Source: CAVONB01 sp963697205 (GTDB lineage: Bacteria > Pseudomonadota > Alphaproteobacteria > Rhizobiales > Hyphomicrobiaceae). Taken from it: a DNA stretch of 64,000 nucleotides. Location of the stretch: the NCBI GenBank assembly GCA_963697205.1, contig CAVONB010000015.1:434001-498000 (forward strand), in the 5' to 3' direction. Below are positions 45,605-54,426 of this stretch, piece after piece. Each line of letters opens with the position of its first letter. The stretch's first letter is position 1. Position numbers and translations under genes: made by a program. Under the pieces are notes generated by a model. It worked only from the letters and a program-made list of their open reading frames with translations, made no database searches and was not told the DNA's origin.

Positions 45605-47107
45605 ATGTTCGGTCGGCGGACCAACGATCCTGCAGCGCCACGCCGCGCCCTGCCCCAGCAGGCGGCGTCGGGCCCCCTTGCCAAGCCGGTGCCGGACCAG
45701 CAGAAGCCCGCGCCAGCGCCACAGAAGGCGGCGCCGGCGCCTGCACCGGCCGCTGCTCCGCCGCCGAAGCAGGAGGAGCCGCAACGGCGGCACTCCGAAG
45801 AATATTATGACGTCAAGACGACCGTCTTCAACGCCCTGATCGATACGATCGATCTGACGCAGCTCGCCAAGCTCGACGCGGCCGCCGCCCGCGAAGAGAT
45901 CCGCGACATCGTCAGCGAGATCATCCAGATCAAAAACGTCGTGATGTCGATTGCCGAGCAGGAAGAGCTGCTCGAGGACATCTGCAACGACGTTCTGGGT
46001 TATGGTCCGCTCGAGCCGCTGCTGGCCCGCGACGACATCGCGGACATCATGGTCAACGGCGCGACCACGACCTTCATCGAAGTCAATGGCAAGGTGCAAA
46101 AGACCAACGTGCGCTTCGCCGACAATGCGCAGCTGATGAACATCTGCCAGAGAATCGTCAGCCAGGTCGGCCGTCGCGTCGACGAATCATCGCCGATCTG
46201 CGATGCGCGCCTGCCAGACGGCTCGCGTGTCAACGTCATCGCGCCGCCGTTGGCCATCGACGGGCCCGCGCTCACCATTCGTAAGTTCAAGAAGGATCGC
46301 CTGAAGCTCGAGCAGCTCGTCAAGTACGGGTCGATCACGCAACAGGTGAAGACCCTTCTCGAGATCATCGGTCGGGTGCGCTGCAACGTAATCGTCTCAG
46401 GCGGCACGGGCTCGGGGAAGACGACGCTGCTCAACTGCCTTTCGAGCAGCATCGATCTCGACGAGCGCGTCATCACCTGCGAAGATTCCGCCGAGCTCCA
46501 GCTGCAGCAGCCGCACGTGGTCCGACTGGAAACGCGGCCGCCCAACCTGGAAGGCGAGGGGCAGATCACCATGCGTGATCTCGTCAAGAACTGCCTTCGT
46601 ATGCGTCCGGAACGGATCATCGTGGGCGAGGTTCGTGGACCTGAGGCCTTCGACCTGCTTCAGGCCATGAACACTGGCCACGACGGCTCGATGGGTACGC
46701 TCCACGCCAACTCGCCGCGCGAGGCCATCAGCCGTATCGAATCCATGATCATGATGGGCGGCTATTCGCTGCCGTCGCGGACCATTCGCGAAATGATCGT
46801 CGGTTCGGTCGACGTCATCGTCCAGGCCTCGCGACTGCGCGACGGCTCGCGCAAGATCACGCACGTCACGGAAGTGATCGGCATGGAAGAGGACGTCGTC
46901 ACCCTGCAGAACATCATGGTGTTCGACATCACGGGAGAGGATGACAAGGGACGGCTGATCGGTCGGCACCGGTCTACCGGCATCGCGCGTCCGCGCTTCT
47001 ACGAGCGCGCGCAGTACTACAATGAGGAGGACCGTCTGACGCAGGCGCTGGCCTCGATGGAAGTCATGGACGGCAACGGCAATCCGATGGGTGAGAGCCA
47101 TGGGTGA
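45605..47107 (+). CDS. cpaF: Pilus assembly ATPase CpaF/TadA
   Basis: A 500-residue hexameric secretion ATPase driving pilus extension. An Ala/Pro-rich disordered head (about 18-60) precedes the N-domain. Walker A is SGGTGSGKTTLLN (265-277), Asp/His boxes follow in RMRPERIIVGEVRG and NTGHDGSMGTLHAN. Spacing to cpaE is 12 bp, and the last 8 bases overlap tadB. Confidence 0.97.
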   Translation: MFGRRTNDPAAPRRALPQQAASGPLAKPVPDQQKPAPAPQKAAPAPAPAAAPPPKQEEPQRRHSEEYYDVKTTVFNALIDTIDLTQLAKLDAAAAREEIRDIVSEIIQIKNVVMSIAEQEELLEDICNDVLGYGPLEPLLARDDIADIMVNGATTTFIEVNGKVQKTNVRFADNAQLMNICQRIVSQVGRRVDESSPICDARLPDGSRVNVIAPPLAIDGPALTIRKFKKDRLKLEQLVKYGSITQQVKTLLEIIGRVRCNVIVSGGTGSGKTTLLNCLSSSIDLDERVITCEDSAELQLQQPHVVRLETRPPNLEGEGQITMRDLVKNCLRMRPERIIVGEVRGPEAFDLLQAMNTGHDGSMGTLHANSPREAISRIESMIMMGGYSLPSRTIREMIVGSVDVIVQASRLRDGSRKITHVTEVIGMEEDVVTLQNIMVFDITGEDDKGRLIGRHRSTGIARPRFYERAQYYNEEDRLTQALASMEVMDGNGNPMGESHG

Positions 47108-48095
47108 TGATTTTGCGCAGCTCGGCTTCGGCATATTCGCCGCATTCGCGATCGCTGCCATCGTGTTCGCGCTCGCCTATCCCTACTTCTCCGGTGACAA
47201 GCAAGGCGAACGTCGCTTGCAGCAGGTCACGTCCAGCAGCGCGCGGCGCCAGAGCGTGGCGGCCGGGCGCCAATCGGCGGACAATTCGGCCAATCGTCGC
47301 AAGCAGGTCGCCGATACGCTCAAGGATGTCGAGGCGCAGCGAGCCAACGAGAAGGTCACTCTGCGCCTTAAGCTGGAGCGGGCTGGTCTCGATATCACGC
47401 CGCAGACGTTCTATATCGCCAGCGCCATCAGCGGTGTGGTGTTCGGACTGGGCTTCCTCATTTTCTTCGGCATGCCGCTGGCATCCATCGGTGCTGCGTT
47501 TGCCGGCGCCGTCGGTTTCCCGCGCTGGGTCGTCAACTTCATGATCAAGCGCCGGCAGAAGAAGTTCATCAGCGAGTTCGCGAACTCGATCGACGTGATC
47601 GTGCGCGGCGTCAAGTCGGGTTTGCCGCTCAACGAGTGCCTGTCGATCATCGCGCGAGAGAGCCCGGAACCGCTGGCGAGCGAGTTCCAGGAGGTTGTCG
47701 AGCAGCAGCGCGTCGGTGTGCCGTTGGGTGAAGGACTCGAGCGCATGACGATTCGTGTGCCGCTTCCGGAGACGCGCTTTTTCGCAATCGTGATCGGCAT
47801 CCAGCAGCAGGCAGGCGGCAACCTCTCCGAAGCTTTGGGTAACCTGTCGGGCGTGCTGCGCGATCGCAGGCGCATGCAGATGAAGGTCAGCGCGCTATCG
47901 GCGGAAGCCAAAGCTTCGGCCGGTGTTCTCGCCTCGCTGCCGATCATCGTGATGTTGCTGGTCTACATTACGACACCGAAGTACATCGCCATGCTCTGGA
48001 CTACGAAATCCGGGAATTTCATGCTGATGATCGCGGGCTTCTGGATGATGTGCGGTCTTCTCGTGATGCGCAAGATGATCAACTTCAAGTACTGA
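47100..48095 (+). CDS. tadB: Flp pilus inner-membrane platform protein TadB
   Basis: A 331-residue T2SF-type membrane platform component. One N-terminal and several later membrane segments; the T2SF domain region reads FANSIDVIVRGVKSGLPLNE, ETRFFAIVIGIQQQAGGNLS and MKVSALSAEAKASAGVLASL. ATG 47100 lies within the cpaF end (8-bp overlap), so translation is coupled. tadC follows after 38 bp. Confidence 0.95.
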   Translation: MGDDFAQLGFGIFAAFAIAAIVFALAYPYFSGDKQGERRLQQVTSSSARRQSVAAGRQSADNSANRRKQVADTLKDVEAQRANEKVTLRLKLERAGLDITPQTFYIASAISGVVFGLGFLIFFGMPLASIGAAFAGAVGFPRWVVNFMIKRRQKKFISEFANSIDVIVRGVKSGLPLNECLSIIARESPEPLASEFQEVVEQQRVGVPLGEGLERMTIRVPLPETRFFAIVIGIQQQAGGNLSEALGNLSGVLRDRRRMQMKVSALSAEAKASAGVLASLPIIVMLLVYITTPKYIAMLWTTKSGNFMLMIAGFWMMCGLLVMRKMINFKY

Positions 48096-48133
48096 CGTCC
48101 CAAGGGACAGAGCAGAGGACGCGAGGTGCGCCC

Positions 48134-49111
48134 ATGATGGAACTCGTCGAGCTGGTGATGCGGCCGCAGATGCTGGTCACCATGCTGGCTGCGATCGCGA
48201 CGTTCGCGACGGTCCTTACGATCGCGATGCCACTTCTGTCCCAGGACAGGATGGCGCAGCGCATGAAGGTGATGGCGGTGGAGCGCGACAAGATGCGCGC
48301 CAGCCGGATCGCGGAGACGCAGGGCAAGACCGGGCAGGGGACGAAGCTGCGGCAGACGCCGAAGGGCTTCGTTCAACAGATCGTCGATGTTCTCGGGCTG
48401 CAGAGCAAGTTCGACACCGAGGAGTTGCGCGACAAGCTGAAGATGGCCGGCCTTCGCGGGCAGGCTCCACTCTATACCTATCTTTTCTTCCGGCTGCTGG
48501 TTCCGATCATCGTCGCACTGATCGCACTGTTCTATCTGTTCGTGATGACGAAGTATCCATATCCGCCGATCATCAAGTTCCTGATCGCGATCGGCGCCGG
48601 ATTCATCGGCTTCTATCTGCCGAATGTGTTCCTGGAGAACATGATCCAGAAGCGGCAAACGTCTATCAAGATGGCGTTTCCCGACAGCCTCGATATGCTG
48701 CTGATCTGCGTGCAGTCCGGCATGTCGGTGGAGGCGGGCTTTGCCAAGGTAGGCAAGGAGGCAGCCGCGCAGTCGATCGAGTTGGCGGAGGAATTCAGCC
48801 TGACGACTGCGGAGCTGTCCTACCTGCAAGATCGTCGCTCGGCGTTCGAGAACCTCGGTCGGCGAACCGGTATTCCTGGCGTCAAGGCGGTCGCGACAGC
48901 GCTGATTCAGGCCGAGCGCTACGGTACGCCGGTCAGCCAAGCGCTGCGCGTGATGGCCAAGGAGAATCGCGACATGCGCATGTCGGAGGCCGAGAAGAAG
49001 GCCGCCGCGTTGCCGCCGAAGCTGACGGTGCCGATGATCGTGTTCTTTCTGCCGGTGTTGTTCGTGGTCATCATGGGCCCCGCCATCATCCAGACCATGG
49101 GCTGGCAGTAG
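48134..49111 (+). CDS. tadC: Flp pilus inner-membrane platform protein TadC
   Basis: A 325-residue partner of TadB with the same T2SF domain: FPDSLDMLLICVQSGMSVEA, GIPGVKAVATALIQAERYGT and MSEAEKKAAALPPKLTVPM. Membrane segments lie near the N-terminus, at about 115-175 and at the C-terminus. ATG 48134 (a second ATG follows at once) with GCGAGG upstream. Last gene of the assembly operon; a terminator follows. Confidence 0.95.
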   Translation: MMELVELVMRPQMLVTMLAAIATFATVLTIAMPLLSQDRMAQRMKVMAVERDKMRASRIAETQGKTGQGTKLRQTPKGFVQQIVDVLGLQSKFDTEELRDKLKMAGLRGQAPLYTYLFFRLLVPIIVALIALFYLFVMTKYPYPPIIKFLIAIGAGFIGFYLPNVFLENMIQKRQTSIKMAFPDSLDMLLICVQSGMSVEAGFAKVGKEAAAQSIELAEEFSLTTAELSYLQDRRSAFENLGRRTGIPGVKAVATALIQAERYGTPVSQALRVMAKENRDMRMSEAEKKAAALPPKLTVPMIVFFLPVLFVVIMGPAIIQTMGWQ

Positions 49112-49224
49112 ACGACGCGGACGTCCGCACCAGCGTGAATTCGACCGAATCCCGAGAAGCCCCGGCGACGGTATTGCTGATTGCCCCAGGCCGGCGACCG
49201 TCCCACACGTTCAGTCTTGCGTCG

Positions 49225-49253
49225 AAAGCCCCGGACCTCGTGCCGGGGCTTTT
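49225..49253 (+). terminator. Terminator after tadC
   Basis: AAAGCCCCGG-ACCTCGT-GCCGGGGCTTTT: stem of about 10 bp followed by T residues, 114 bp past the tadC stop. It ends the cpaA/cpaB-to-tadC transcript. Confidence 0.8.
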
Positions 49254-49396
49254 CGTTTGTTGCAGCGGGCAGGCTGCGTGCCATCATTTCGGCATGCGGA
49301 CGTGGGCAGATGTTATTTCGCGGCGCGTCTGGAATTAACGCGTCATTCACCATGCCGGGCCCATGATTTGGAACGTGCCGTGGAGTGGATTTTGTC

Positions 49397-50284
49397 ATGC
49401 GTCAGTCTCTATCGCCGGTCTTGCGCCGCTTCGCCGGATCCATCGCGGGGGTGGCCGCTCTGGCTGCCGTTCATGGCCCAGTGCATGCGGCGACATTGAC
49501 CGCGGCGGAGATCGGTCCGTTGATCTCGGGCGCCGTGGTGCACATCGACACACCAATCGGCACCCCCCTGCGCGTGACGTTTCATGCGGACGGCAGCGTC
49601 GAGGGCGCCAGCGGCAAGCTCGCGTTCTACCTCGGGTCGGCGCGTGATCGTGGCCGCTGGTGGCTCAGTCAGAACAAGCTTTGTCAGAAGTGGATGCGCT
49701 GGTTCGATGGCGAGACGAGTTGCTTGTCGTTGTGGCGCTCGGGCAATGGCTATGCCTGGCAGCGTGACGACGGCCGGCGCGGGACGGCGTCGATCGTGTC
49801 GGTCGGGCCGCCGGTAGTCGTCGCGGCCGCCAAGCCTGAGCTGCCGCCGCCGAGCGGGCTCGGTGGGCCACCCGTCGCTTCGGTGCCGGTAGTGGACGTG
49901 GTGCCGAGGCCGGTGGAGATCGCGCGTCCCGTCGCTCAGCGGCGCGATGCGATCGAACCCTGGCGTGCATCGGTATCCATGCCGGCAAGCCGGTCGAAGG
50001 CTGCGATGGCGCCGGCGCTGCGCTCGCCAGCGCGGCCGACCCTGACCTATCGGGTCGTCAACGTGCGGCAGGATGATCAGCTCAATATCCGGCGCGGGCC
50101 GTCGGCGCGCGCGACCATCGTATCGGCGGTTCCGCACGACGGCCACCAGATCACGTTGCGCGGTCAATGCCTCGGCGACTGGTGTCCGATCCGCTATGGC
50201 CGGGCGTCGGGTTGGGTGAACCGGACGTATCTGGAGCTCGAGCCGCTGACCGGTCGGGCCACGGTCAAGACGGCGCAGCGCTGA
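49397..50284 (+). CDS. Secreted SH3-domain protein
   Basis: A 295-residue periplasmic or surface protein. A signal peptide ends near HGPVHAATLT. The first domain (about 30-125) contains NKLCQKWMRWFDGETSCLSL, with two Cys residues that could pair; it recalls DUF995-like periplasmic domains (weak). A Pro/Val/Ala-rich linker follows. The C-terminus is a bacterial SH3 domain: LNIRRGPSARATIVSAVPHD, then CLGDWCPIRYGRASGWVNRT. Such SH3 domains bind peptidoglycan. It follows tadC but has a terminator between, so a pilus role is unproved. Confidence 0.75.
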   Translation: MRQSLSPVLRRFAGSIAGVAALAAVHGPVHAATLTAAEIGPLISGAVVHIDTPIGTPLRVTFHADGSVEGASGKLAFYLGSARDRGRWWLSQNKLCQKWMRWFDGETSCLSLWRSGNGYAWQRDDGRRGTASIVSVGPPVVVAAAKPELPPPSGLGGPPVASVPVVDVVPRPVEIARPVAQRRDAIEPWRASVSMPASRSKAAMAPALRSPARPTLTYRVVNVRQDDQLNIRRGPSARATIVSAVPHDGHQITLRGQCLGDWCPIRYGRASGWVNRTYLELEPLTGRATVKTAQR

Positions 50285-50305
50285 CTGGGCGGGGCGCAAG
50301 TCCAA

Positions 50306-51469
50306 TCATGCGACACCGCCAGGGTCACCGCCGAGGAGCTCGGCGGCGGCGTCGGCGAGAGCATCGGCACCGACGGCCCGGTTGTTCCACTGGCAATGCT
50401 CTGCACCGCCGTCTGCGATGCGGAAGATGCGCAGGGTGCGCGACTTGGCATTGACGGCGGCGTCGTAGAGCTTCTCGGCCTGATGCAATGGCACCTGCCG
50501 GTCGTTCTCGCCGTGCAGAATGTAGAGATGGCACCGGATCTTGTCGGCGAAGTCGCGACACGTGAGCCTGGAGCCGAAATCGCGCACCTCGGCGAGGTTC
50601 TCGATGCCGAAGACCCAGCGGGCGTGCGCCACCATGTCGGGGATCGAGCCGAACCGGCTGGCGTCGTCGATCATCTGTCCGAAGCGCTCACCGAAGTCCC
50701 AGACCGCGCCCCAGCACAGGCACGCCTTGACGCGGGGCTCGAAGGCGGCGGCGCGAGGGGCGTAGTAGCCGCCGAGGCTGACGCCCATGACGCCGATACG
50801 GTCGGCATCGACGTCGGCGCGCGTTTCCAGATAGTCGATGGCGGCGCCGACGGCGTGCTCGGTCTCGATCAGCGCCGGCAGGCCGTTGAGGCGCAGCGCG
50901 CCGCCGGAGCCGGGCTGATCGATGATGAGCAGCGAAATGCCGCGGTCGCGGAAGGGCACGCCGGCGACCGGCCAGAACAGCTCTTTCAGGCTGTCGAAGC
51001 CCTGCTGGAAGACGACGCACGGGCGGCGGCCGTCGCCCTTGGCGCGGACGAACATCGCGGGGAACGTCGAGCCGCGGAAGGGGATGTCGAGGAATTCGAC
51101 AGGCGCCTTTTCAAGCACGCGGGCGTGATTGTAGCGTGCCACGCCGCGCTTGTAGGCCATCAGGCCACGCGGGTCGCCGTGCGGGGCGAAGCGCTCGGCG
51201 CGCAGATAGTAGAGGCCGGAGCGGTGGTGCTTGCGGGCGGCTGTGAGCGTGTGGCCGCGCGCCTCGTCCTCGTTGGCCAGACGCTCGAGCTTTTCGCCGA
51301 GCCCAACCATGGTCTGGTACCAGGCCTCCTGTGCGATCTCCTTGCTGCCGCCGGCGATCGGCTTCAGCGTCTTCAGCGCCTCGTCGATCTCGGCGAACGT
51401 GCCGACCTCGTCGAAAAGCATGCCCGTGGTCAGGCTCCAGGGATAGTTGTCGGGAAAATACAGCGACAT
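50306..51469 (-). CDS. Alpha/beta hydrolase (prolyl-oligopeptidase-like esterase)
   Basis: A 387-residue cytosolic hydrolase of the FrsA / pseudooxynicotine-hydrolase-like type, with an N-terminal helical region before the alpha/beta core. Nucleophile elbow GVMGVSLGGYYAPR, oxyanion segment VVFQQGFDSLKE, Asp in ILHGENDRQVPLHQ and His in GGAEHCQWN form the triad. ATG 51469 is preceded by GGAGAGAG; the longer frame upstream is rejected. Substrate unknown. It is divergent from the TauE-like gene. Confidence 0.88.
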   Translation of the reverse strand: MSLYFPDNYPWSLTTGMLFDEVGTFAEIDEALKTLKPIAGGSKEIAQEAWYQTMVGLGEKLERLANEDEARGHTLTAARKHHRSGLYYLRAERFAPHGDPRGLMAYKRGVARYNHARVLEKAPVEFLDIPFRGSTFPAMFVRAKGDGRRPCVVFQQGFDSLKELFWPVAGVPFRDRGISLLIIDQPGSGGALRLNGLPALIETEHAVGAAIDYLETRADVDADRIGVMGVSLGGYYAPRAAAFEPRVKACLCWGAVWDFGERFGQMIDDASRFGSIPDMVAHARWVFGIENLAEVRDFGSRLTCRDFADKIRCHLYILHGENDRQVPLHQAEKLYDAAVNAKSRTLRIFRIADGGAEHCQWNNRAVGADALADAAAELLGGDPGGVA

Positions 51470-51712
51470 CGGTGTCTCTCTCCTCGTGGGCGCGGCCTGC
51501 GGGCAATGGCATTCGGGGCTGGCGAGCGCGTGGCCGGCCGGCGATCGGGCGGGAGTTTGGCCCCGACGGGGCGGGACCGCAACCCGCCTCGGGCGGCATA
51601 GCAGGCCTCGTCGATTTGCAGGTTCCGGTGGGCGGCGAGAGCGCTTATGGTCCGCGGCTTCGCGGGGCGCGGGGTGGGGCAACAGTGCGCCTTCGCGGAG
51701 ACAAGGGGTGCG

Positions 51713-52459
51713 ATGATCGTCGACGGGCTTTCGACCGAATTCTTCCTGTTCGCCTTTGCCACGCTCGCGGCGTCCATTGTCGCCGGGCTCGCCGGCTTTG
51801 CGTTCGGGCTCGTGGCCTCTGCGATCTGGCTGCATTTCATCACGCCGCAGCAGAGCGCCGTGCTCATTCCGGCGTTCGCGCTGATCGTGCAGTCGATCTC
51901 GACGTGGCGGCTCAGACATGCCGTGCGCCCGAAGCTTATGCTGCCGTTCGTGGTCGGGGGCGCGGTCGGCATTCCACTGGGAACGGAAGTGCTGCGCTAC
52001 ATGACGCCGGCCGGCATGCGCACCGGGCTCGGTGCGTTCATGATCGTGTTCTGCTTGTACAGCTTCTTCAAGCCGACTTTCAGGAGGATCCGCAGCAACG
52101 CGGCGATCGACGGCGGCGTGGGCGTGATCAGCGGTATCGTGGGCGCGCTGACGGGGCTTGCGGGCCTGCCGGTCAACATCTGGACGACAGCGCGCGGCAT
52201 GCCGAAGGACGAGCAGCGCGCGCTCTTCCAGCCGGTGGCGGCGATCCTGTTCGTGTTCACGCTGGTGTGGTTCAACGCGGCGGGCGTCGTTCCCGAGGGC
52301 ACGTGGCGGCTGTTCCTGATCGGGTTACCTTTGGTGCCGATCGGCACGTGGATCGGGATCCATCTCTATGGGAAGCTCGACGACGCGGCCTTTCGCAAAC
52401 TGGTGCTGGGCTTGCTGTTCGTGTCGGGACTGACGCTGGTGCCGTCGGCGTTCTTGTGA
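51713..52459 (+). CDS. TauE/SafE family sulfite-exporter-like permease
   Basis: A 248-residue membrane protein with about seven or eight segments. The family pattern is seen: GLAGFAFGLVASAIW, VGGAVGIPLGTEVLRYM, and GVISGIVGALTGLAGLPVNI. Members move sulfite, sulfoacetate or other small organic anions outward. ATG 51713 with GGGGT upstream. It converges with mutM, 13 bp apart. Confidence 0.9.
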   Translation: MIVDGLSTEFFLFAFATLAASIVAGLAGFAFGLVASAIWLHFITPQQSAVLIPAFALIVQSISTWRLRHAVRPKLMLPFVVGGAVGIPLGTEVLRYMTPAGMRTGLGAFMIVFCLYSFFKPTFRRIRSNAAIDGGVGVISGIVGALTGLAGLPVNIWTTARGMPKDEQRALFQPVAAILFVFTLVWFNAAGVVPEGTWRLFLIGLPLVPIGTWIGIHLYGKLDDAAFRKLVLGLLFVSGLTLVPSAFL

Positions 52460-52471
52460 GTATGCCGATTG

Positions 52472-53410
52472 TCACCGTTGGCATCGGCCGCAGTAGAACG
52501 TGCTGCGATTGGCTTGCACGATGCGATGAATGCTGCCCGGGCAGCCCGGCGTGACACAGGGTTCGCCCTCGCGGCCGTAGACGTGGAAGGCGTGCTGGAA
52601 GTTGCCGAGTGCGCCGTCGGCGTGACGGTAATCGCGCAAGGTCGAGCCTCCGGCGCCGATGGCGGATTCCAATACGGAGCGGATCGCGGGCACGAGGTGC
52701 TCTGCGCGGGCGGTGGGGAGATCGCGGCGGTCGGCGAGACAGGCGGCGGCGCGCTTGGGCGACAGGCCGGCGCGGTTCAACGCTTCGCAGACGTAGATGT
52801 TACCCAGACCGGCCACGATGCGCTGGTCCATCAGGAACGCCTTCAGATCTGTCTTGCGGCCGGCTGCGCGGCTGGCGAGGTGGGCCGGTGTCAATGCGTT
52901 GCCGAGCGGCTCCACGCCGAGGTGCGCGAACAGTGGATGCGTGTCCAGCTCGGCTGCCGGTATCAGCTGCATGAAGCCGAAGCGGCGGGGATCGTTGTAA
53001 GTGACCACGGCGCCGGAGGCGAGGTGGAAGACGACGTGGTCGTGGGTGGGGTCGGCGCCGGTCTGATAGGTGTACTTGCCGAGCAGGCTGTTTTCGGCCG
53101 GGGCGTGTGCAGTGCTCGCGGCGCTTGCGCGAGGCGAGGGGCGCGCCTTGGGCGGTTGTGGCGTCACGGTGATGCGGCCGGACATGCCCAGATGGACGAC
53201 GAGCACATCGCCGCCGGACAACGTGGCCAGCAGGTACTTGGCGCGGCGGCCGAGGTGCGTGACGGTCTGGCCGGCGAGGCGGTCGGCAAAGCGCTCGGGA
53301 AAGGGAAAGCGCAGGTTCGGGCGGCGTTGCTCGATGCGGACGAGGCGCTGGCCGACGAGCGTGGGCTCGAGCCCGCGGCGGACCGTTTCGACCTCGGGCA
53401 GCTCGGGCAT
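52472..53410 (-). CDS. mutM: Formamidopyrimidine-DNA glycosylase (Fpg)
   Basis: A 312-residue bifunctional glycosylase/AP lyase removing 8-oxoguanine. The N-terminus MPELPEVETVRRGLEP supplies the catalytic Pro2 and Glu3. RRAKYLLATL carries the catalytic Lys, and the C-terminal zinc finger has CVTPGC and YCGRC. An Ala/Pro-rich insertion of about 25 residues near 85-110 makes it longer than E. coli Fpg. Divergent from ubiE by 136 bp, the usual order in this group. Confidence 0.97.
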   Translation of the reverse strand: MPELPEVETVRRGLEPTLVGQRLVRIEQRRPNLRFPFPERFADRLAGQTVTHLGRRAKYLLATLSGGDVLVVHLGMSGRITVTPQPPKARPSPRASAASTAHAPAENSLLGKYTYQTGADPTHDHVVFHLASGAVVTYNDPRRFGFMQLIPAAELDTHPLFAHLGVEPLGNALTPAHLASRAAGRKTDLKAFLMDQRIVAGLGNIYVCEALNRAGLSPKRAAACLADRRDLPTARAEHLVPAIRSVLESAIGAGGSTLRDYRHADGALGNFQHAFHVYGREGEPCVTPGCPGSIHRIVQANRSTFYCGRCQR

Positions 53411-53546
53411 CGGCGGGGTGGCCTCCGGTTGAAGCGGGCGTGTAGCCGAGTTGGTTTACCTATCGCGCGGGATCTGCGCAATCGGCAGCGGATGGTGACC
53501 ACGGCGCGCATGGTCAGGGTGCCTGGAGTGGACTACAGTTCGCGGC

Positions 53547-54359
53547 ATGACACAGACGACAGATCATGAGCCCGCCCAGCCAGCCGATGCCGACGGGGCT
53601 GTGCGGCAGGCCTCGACGACCTCCTTCGGCTATCGAGAGGTGCCGGCCGACGAGCGGCAGGGGATGGTCAATGCCGTTTTCACGTCGGTGGCCGAGCGCT
53701 ACGACCTGATGAACGACCTGATGTCGGGCGGGCTGCACCGGCTGTGGAAGGACGATCTCGTCGCCTGGCTCGGGCCGCCGACCGGCTGGCAGCCGTGGCG
53801 GCTGATCGATGTGGCCGGCGGCACGGCGGACGTGGCGCTCAAGGTGATGAAGGCGGCGGGTCCGGGTGCGACGGCCGTCGTTTGCGACATCAGCCCGGAG
53901 ATGCTCGAGGTGGGCCGGCGCAAGGTCGAGACGGCCGGGCTCGACGATCGGGTGACGCTGGTCGAAGGCAACGCGGAGGCGCTGCCGTTCGCCGACAAGT
54001 CTTTCGACGCCTATACGATCGCGTTCGGCATCCGTAACGTGACCAACATCGATGCCGCGCTGCGCGAGGCGTTTCGCGTCCTCAAGATCGGCGGCCGGTT
54101 CCTGTGCCTGGAATTCTCACGCGTCGACGTTCCGATCCTCGACCGGCTCTACGACTTCCATTCGTTCGAGGTGATTCCACGGTTGGGCAAGATGGCGGCC
54201 GGCGACGAGGCGTCCTATCGCTATCTGGTCGAGTTGATCCGCCGCTTTCCCGACCAGGAGCGGTTCGCCGGCATGGTGCGCGCGGCGGGGTTCGAGCGGG
54301 TGACGTATCGCAATCTGACCGGTGGTGTGGCGGCGATCCATTCGGGCTGGAAGATCTGA
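53547..54359 (+). CDS. ubiE: Ubiquinone/menaquinone biosynthesis C-methyltransferase UbiE
   Basis: A 270-residue SAM-dependent methyltransferase of the ubiquinone pathway. Seen: VFTSVAERYDLMNDLMSGGL, motif I IDVAGGTADVALK, AFGIRNVTNIDAALREAF and LKIGGRFLCLEFS. ATG 53547. In many Hyphomicrobiales ubiB follows directly; here two other genes are placed between. Confidence 0.97.
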   Translation: MTQTTDHEPAQPADADGAVRQASTTSFGYREVPADERQGMVNAVFTSVAERYDLMNDLMSGGLHRLWKDDLVAWLGPPTGWQPWRLIDVAGGTADVALKVMKAAGPGATAVVCDISPEMLEVGRRKVETAGLDDRVTLVEGNAEALPFADKSFDAYTIAFGIRNVTNIDAALREAFRVLKIGGRFLCLEFSRVDVPILDRLYDFHSFEVIPRLGKMAAGDEASYRYLVELIRRFPDQERFAGMVRAAGFERVTYRNLTGGVAAIHSGWKI

Positions 54360-54426
54360 CGCTCTACTCCTGACATCGCGATCAACGGCGCTGTCGGCGG
54401 CGCGCGAGACGAAGCGAGGCCATTTC

